Assembly (NCBI GenBank): GCA_002726235.1
Contig: PBSN01000008.1
Location: 510,635-574,634 of the forward strand
Direction: 5' to 3'
DNA from: Nitrospiraceae bacterium
GTDB lineage: Bacteria > Nitrospirota > Nitrospiria > Nitrospirales > UBA2166
Length of the DNA: 64,000 bases
Shown: positions 62,093-64,000 of the stretch, one piece after another
How positions within the stretch are numbered: position 1 is the stretch's first letter
Layout of the letters: every line of letters starts with the position of its first letter
Notes under the pieces: generated by a model
Seen by the model: only the letters and a program-made list of their open reading frames with translations
Told to the model about the DNA's origin: nothing
Databases searched by the model: none
Translations under genes and position numbers: made by a program

Positions 62093-64000
62093 CGTATGTC
62101 ATGGACTCTCTCCCATTTTCTCATGGGGACGGTGGAGAACTGTTTTGTATTACCCCCTCCTGATCTTCCTCGGTAGTACCCTCTGGGTCGGATGCGCTGG
62201 GCTTTACGGACTCACTGCGCAAGACGATTCCCCTCATACCACCTTGCCGAAGCAACCCCCTCTAAGCTCCACATCACCCACTCACGACCTCCCCAATTCA
62301 AACAAAGAACTCGTGCAATCGCACATGGAGACTTTTGATGCCGAGTCTATCGCGCAGGATGAACAACCTCAACACGCTCTTCAAGAAACTGAAGCGCCAC
62401 GCTCACCAATTCAACAACCATTGGCGCAGACATCTTCCGAAAACCCAGAGAATATTGTCCTCAATTTTGACAACGCAGAACTCCACAAAGTCGTCAAAGT
62501 TCTCGCTGACGTCTTAGAGATTAATTACCTAATCGACCCTAAAGTGAAAGGCACGGTAAATCTCCACATAAGGGGAGAGATCGCGAAAACTGACCTCCTG
62601 GCACTTTTTGATGACATTATGCGCATCAACCGCGCTGCGATCATTAAGATCGGTCCAATCCATCACATCGTCCCCATGGCGGCAACAACAAATACCAAGT
62701 TGCCAATTGTTAGTCACCCCTACAACACAGAGGGGTCGACCATGCGGCATTCACGCGTAGCAGTCCATCTTGTTCCACTCAGGTATATCGCACCAACCGA
62801 AGTCGCGAAAGTCATCAAGCCATTTCTCTCGCCAGGAAGCCATATTGCGACCTATGATAAAAGTCAGCTGTTGCTCTTTACTGAGTTCACCAACAATGTC
62901 AAGACGATTCGATCGTTGATTGAACTTTTTGACACTAATGTCTTCGAGCAAGCCACCGTCAGGCTCTACCCTATTCGCCTCGCCCAAGTCAACGACATCG
63001 CGCAGGAACTTGAGAAGATTTTTGAAGCGTTTGAACTTCCAACAAAAAGTGGCGTCGGTATCGGAGTGAATCTCGTCCCGATCCCTCGAACGAATATTCT
63101 CCTCGTCATTAGTACAATTCAAGAATCCTTTGATCTCGTGGAGCATTGGTTAGAGCAGTTGGACAAGGAAACGGGTGGCACCGAAATTAAAACCTACATC
63201 TATCATGTCAAAAACGGCATCGCCGAGGAGCTGTCAGAAATCCTCAGTAGCATCTTTGCCCAACAAAAATCTGATGACCGCCCCGCAAGAACCGCCGCCC
63301 TTACCACACAGCCTCAATCATCACGCGCATCAGGATCTCAAGATGAGCTTACGGGTGAGGTAACGATCATTCCGTATGCAACCACAAATACACTTATCAT
63401 CAAAGCCAATCCTCGCGACTTTGACGTTGTGCAAGGCATCCTGGAAGAACTAGATATCATACCGCGGCAGGTATTGATTGAGGTCATGGTCGCCGAAGTA
63501 ACGTTGAACGAGAACCTGGAATATGGCGTTGCCTACTCTTTTTTGAACAAAGGCAATCCCACCGTACCTCGACTGATGGGAAGCGCAACTGGAACGCTCA
63601 GCGCAGACGTGCTGAAGATCGATGCCGGGGAACGCGTCAACCTTCTCGCGCAACTACGTGCACATGCTGATGAGTCTAGCGTCCACGTCTTGGCCTCCCC
63701 TCATCTTCTCGTAACCAACGGAAAAGAGGCCTCTCTTGAGATCGGCGATGAAATTGCAATCCGTACAGCAGTTTCTGAAGGGCCTGGCGTTGACCCCGGC
63801 GCCGCCGAAGCAACGGTCAGAAAAGATACCGGCACGATTCTTAAGATTACACCGATTATAAACTCTACCGGCCTAGTCACCATGGACCTCGATCTGGAAA
63901 AGAGCAATGTTGCCCCCCCTGCAGTCGGAAGTAGCGATGTGTCAATCTCCAAACGCCAAGCCGTCACTTCAATGGTCGTTCAGGACGGGGAAACTATTCT
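62082..64000 (+). CDS. Second GspD-type secretin (incomplete at the window end)
   Basis: This frame has no stop before the right edge, leaving 639 visible residues. The ATG at 62082 overlaps the end of gspD by 11 nt. After a hydrophobic signal with a poor lipobox (LIFLGSTLWVGC) and a long Pro/Gln/Glu-rich linker, the order matches the first secretin: N0 (IVLNFDNAELHKVVKVLADV), N1 (VAVHLVPLRYIAPTEVAKVI), N2, N3 (IKTYIYHVKNGIAEELSEIL) and the secretin core (PRQVLIEVMVAEVTL). The two genes are clear tandem duplicates. The C-terminal S-domain or lip is beyond the window. Confidence 0.95.
   Translation, partial: MTVNVCHGLSPIFSWGRWRTVLYYPLLIFLGSTLWVGCAGLYGLTAQDDSPHTTLPKQPPLSSTSPTHDLPNSNKELVQSHMETFDAESIAQDEQPQHALQETEAPRSPIQQPLAQTSSENPENIVLNFDNAELHKVVKVLADVLEINYLIDPKVKGTVNLHIRGEIAKTDLLALFDDIMRINRAAIIKIGPIHHIVPMAATTNTKLPIVSHPYNTEGSTMRHSRVAVHLVPLRYIAPTEVAKVIKPFLSPGSHIATYDKSQLLLFTEFTNNVKTIRSLIELFDTNVFEQATVRLYPIRLAQVNDIAQELEKIFEAFELPTKSGVGIGVNLVPIPRTNILLVISTIQESFDLVEHWLEQLDKETGGTEIKTYIYHVKNGIAEELSEILSSIFAQQKSDDRPARTAALTTQPQSSRASGSQDELTGEVTIIPYATTNTLIIKANPRDFDVVQGILEELDIIPRQVLIEVMVAEVTLNENLEYGVAYSFLNKGNPTVPRLMGSATGTLSADVLKIDAGERVNLLAQLRAHADESSVHVLASPHLLVTNGKEASLEIGDEIAIRTAVSEGPGVDPGAAEATVRKDTGTILKITPIINSTGLVTMDLDLEKSNVAPPAVGSSDVSISKRQAVTSMVVQDGETI

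Noticed and set aside
1-64000. CRISPR arrays, tRNA or rRNA genes, insertion sequences, prophage
   Set aside because: I looked for spaced direct repeats, tRNA T-loop motifs, transposases and integrases and saw none; the window is a stable chromosomal region apart from one pseudogene.

Overview
The window is a chromosomal stretch from a diderm (Gram-negative type) bacterium of intermediate GC content. The evidence is a tripartite RND efflux pump, lipoprotein signal peptides, predicted outer-membrane barrels, a zinc ABC importer with a periplasmic binding protein, and a type II secretion operon with two secretins. The mix of housekeeping genes (polA, xthA, mutS2, cinA, cca, aroG, an EF-G paralogue, an AddAB-like pair) would suit Nitrospirota or a related deep-branching proteobacterial-like group. 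That placement is inference only; no rRNA, tRNA or other taxonomic marker is present.

Layout. 0-6.3 kb: the end of a small heat shock protein gene, then an RND pump operon on the minus strand (outer-membrane factor, fusion protein, RND pump). 6.6-9.3 kb: DksA-type protein, a 34-residue lysine-rich protein, a stand-alone NFACT-R domain and a CCA-adding-like enzyme. 9.5-14.2 kb (minus): unknown exported protein, exonuclease III, DNA polymerase I. 14.2-15.4 kb: a decayed area with a shattered pyridine-nucleotide disulfide oxidoreductase pseudogene. 15.4-25.7 kb: cinA, mutS2 divergent from a phosphoglycolate phosphatase, a two-gene M16 peptidase operon, a uridine-kinase-like protein, a zinc ribbon protein, 3-methyladenine glycosylase I and a spondin-domain protein. 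26-32.2 kb: an AddB-like/AddA-like helicase-nuclease pair.

32.7-33.3 kb holds no ordinary gene. It carries a GC-rich, heavily self-complementary stretch with an extended -10 promoter, a very strong Shine-Dalgarno site in front of a 16-codon ORF, and a perfect 10-bp terminator stem followed by T6. I read it as a short independent transcript of unknown class; it is the best candidate for something undescribed. After it come an EF-G-like GTPase, a 3D-domain lipoprotein and a membrane-fused spermidine-synthase-like protein, all on the minus strand.

38.6-52.6 kb is rich in exported proteins, many with His/Asp-rich segments: a beta-propeller lipoprotein, a TlpA-type thioredoxin, a predicted barrel, two paralogous proteins sharing the motif FHITQPG, two small CopL/DUF2946-like proteins, a DUF4105 protein, a porin-like protein and a complete ZnuABC-type importer. 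aroG lies among them. A role in extracytoplasmic metal handling is an inference from composition and neighbours.

52.7 kb to the right edge is a type II secretion operon in the unusual order F-G-H-I-J-K-L-M-(C/P-like)-D-D2. No gspE is in view, and the second secretin runs off the end of the window.
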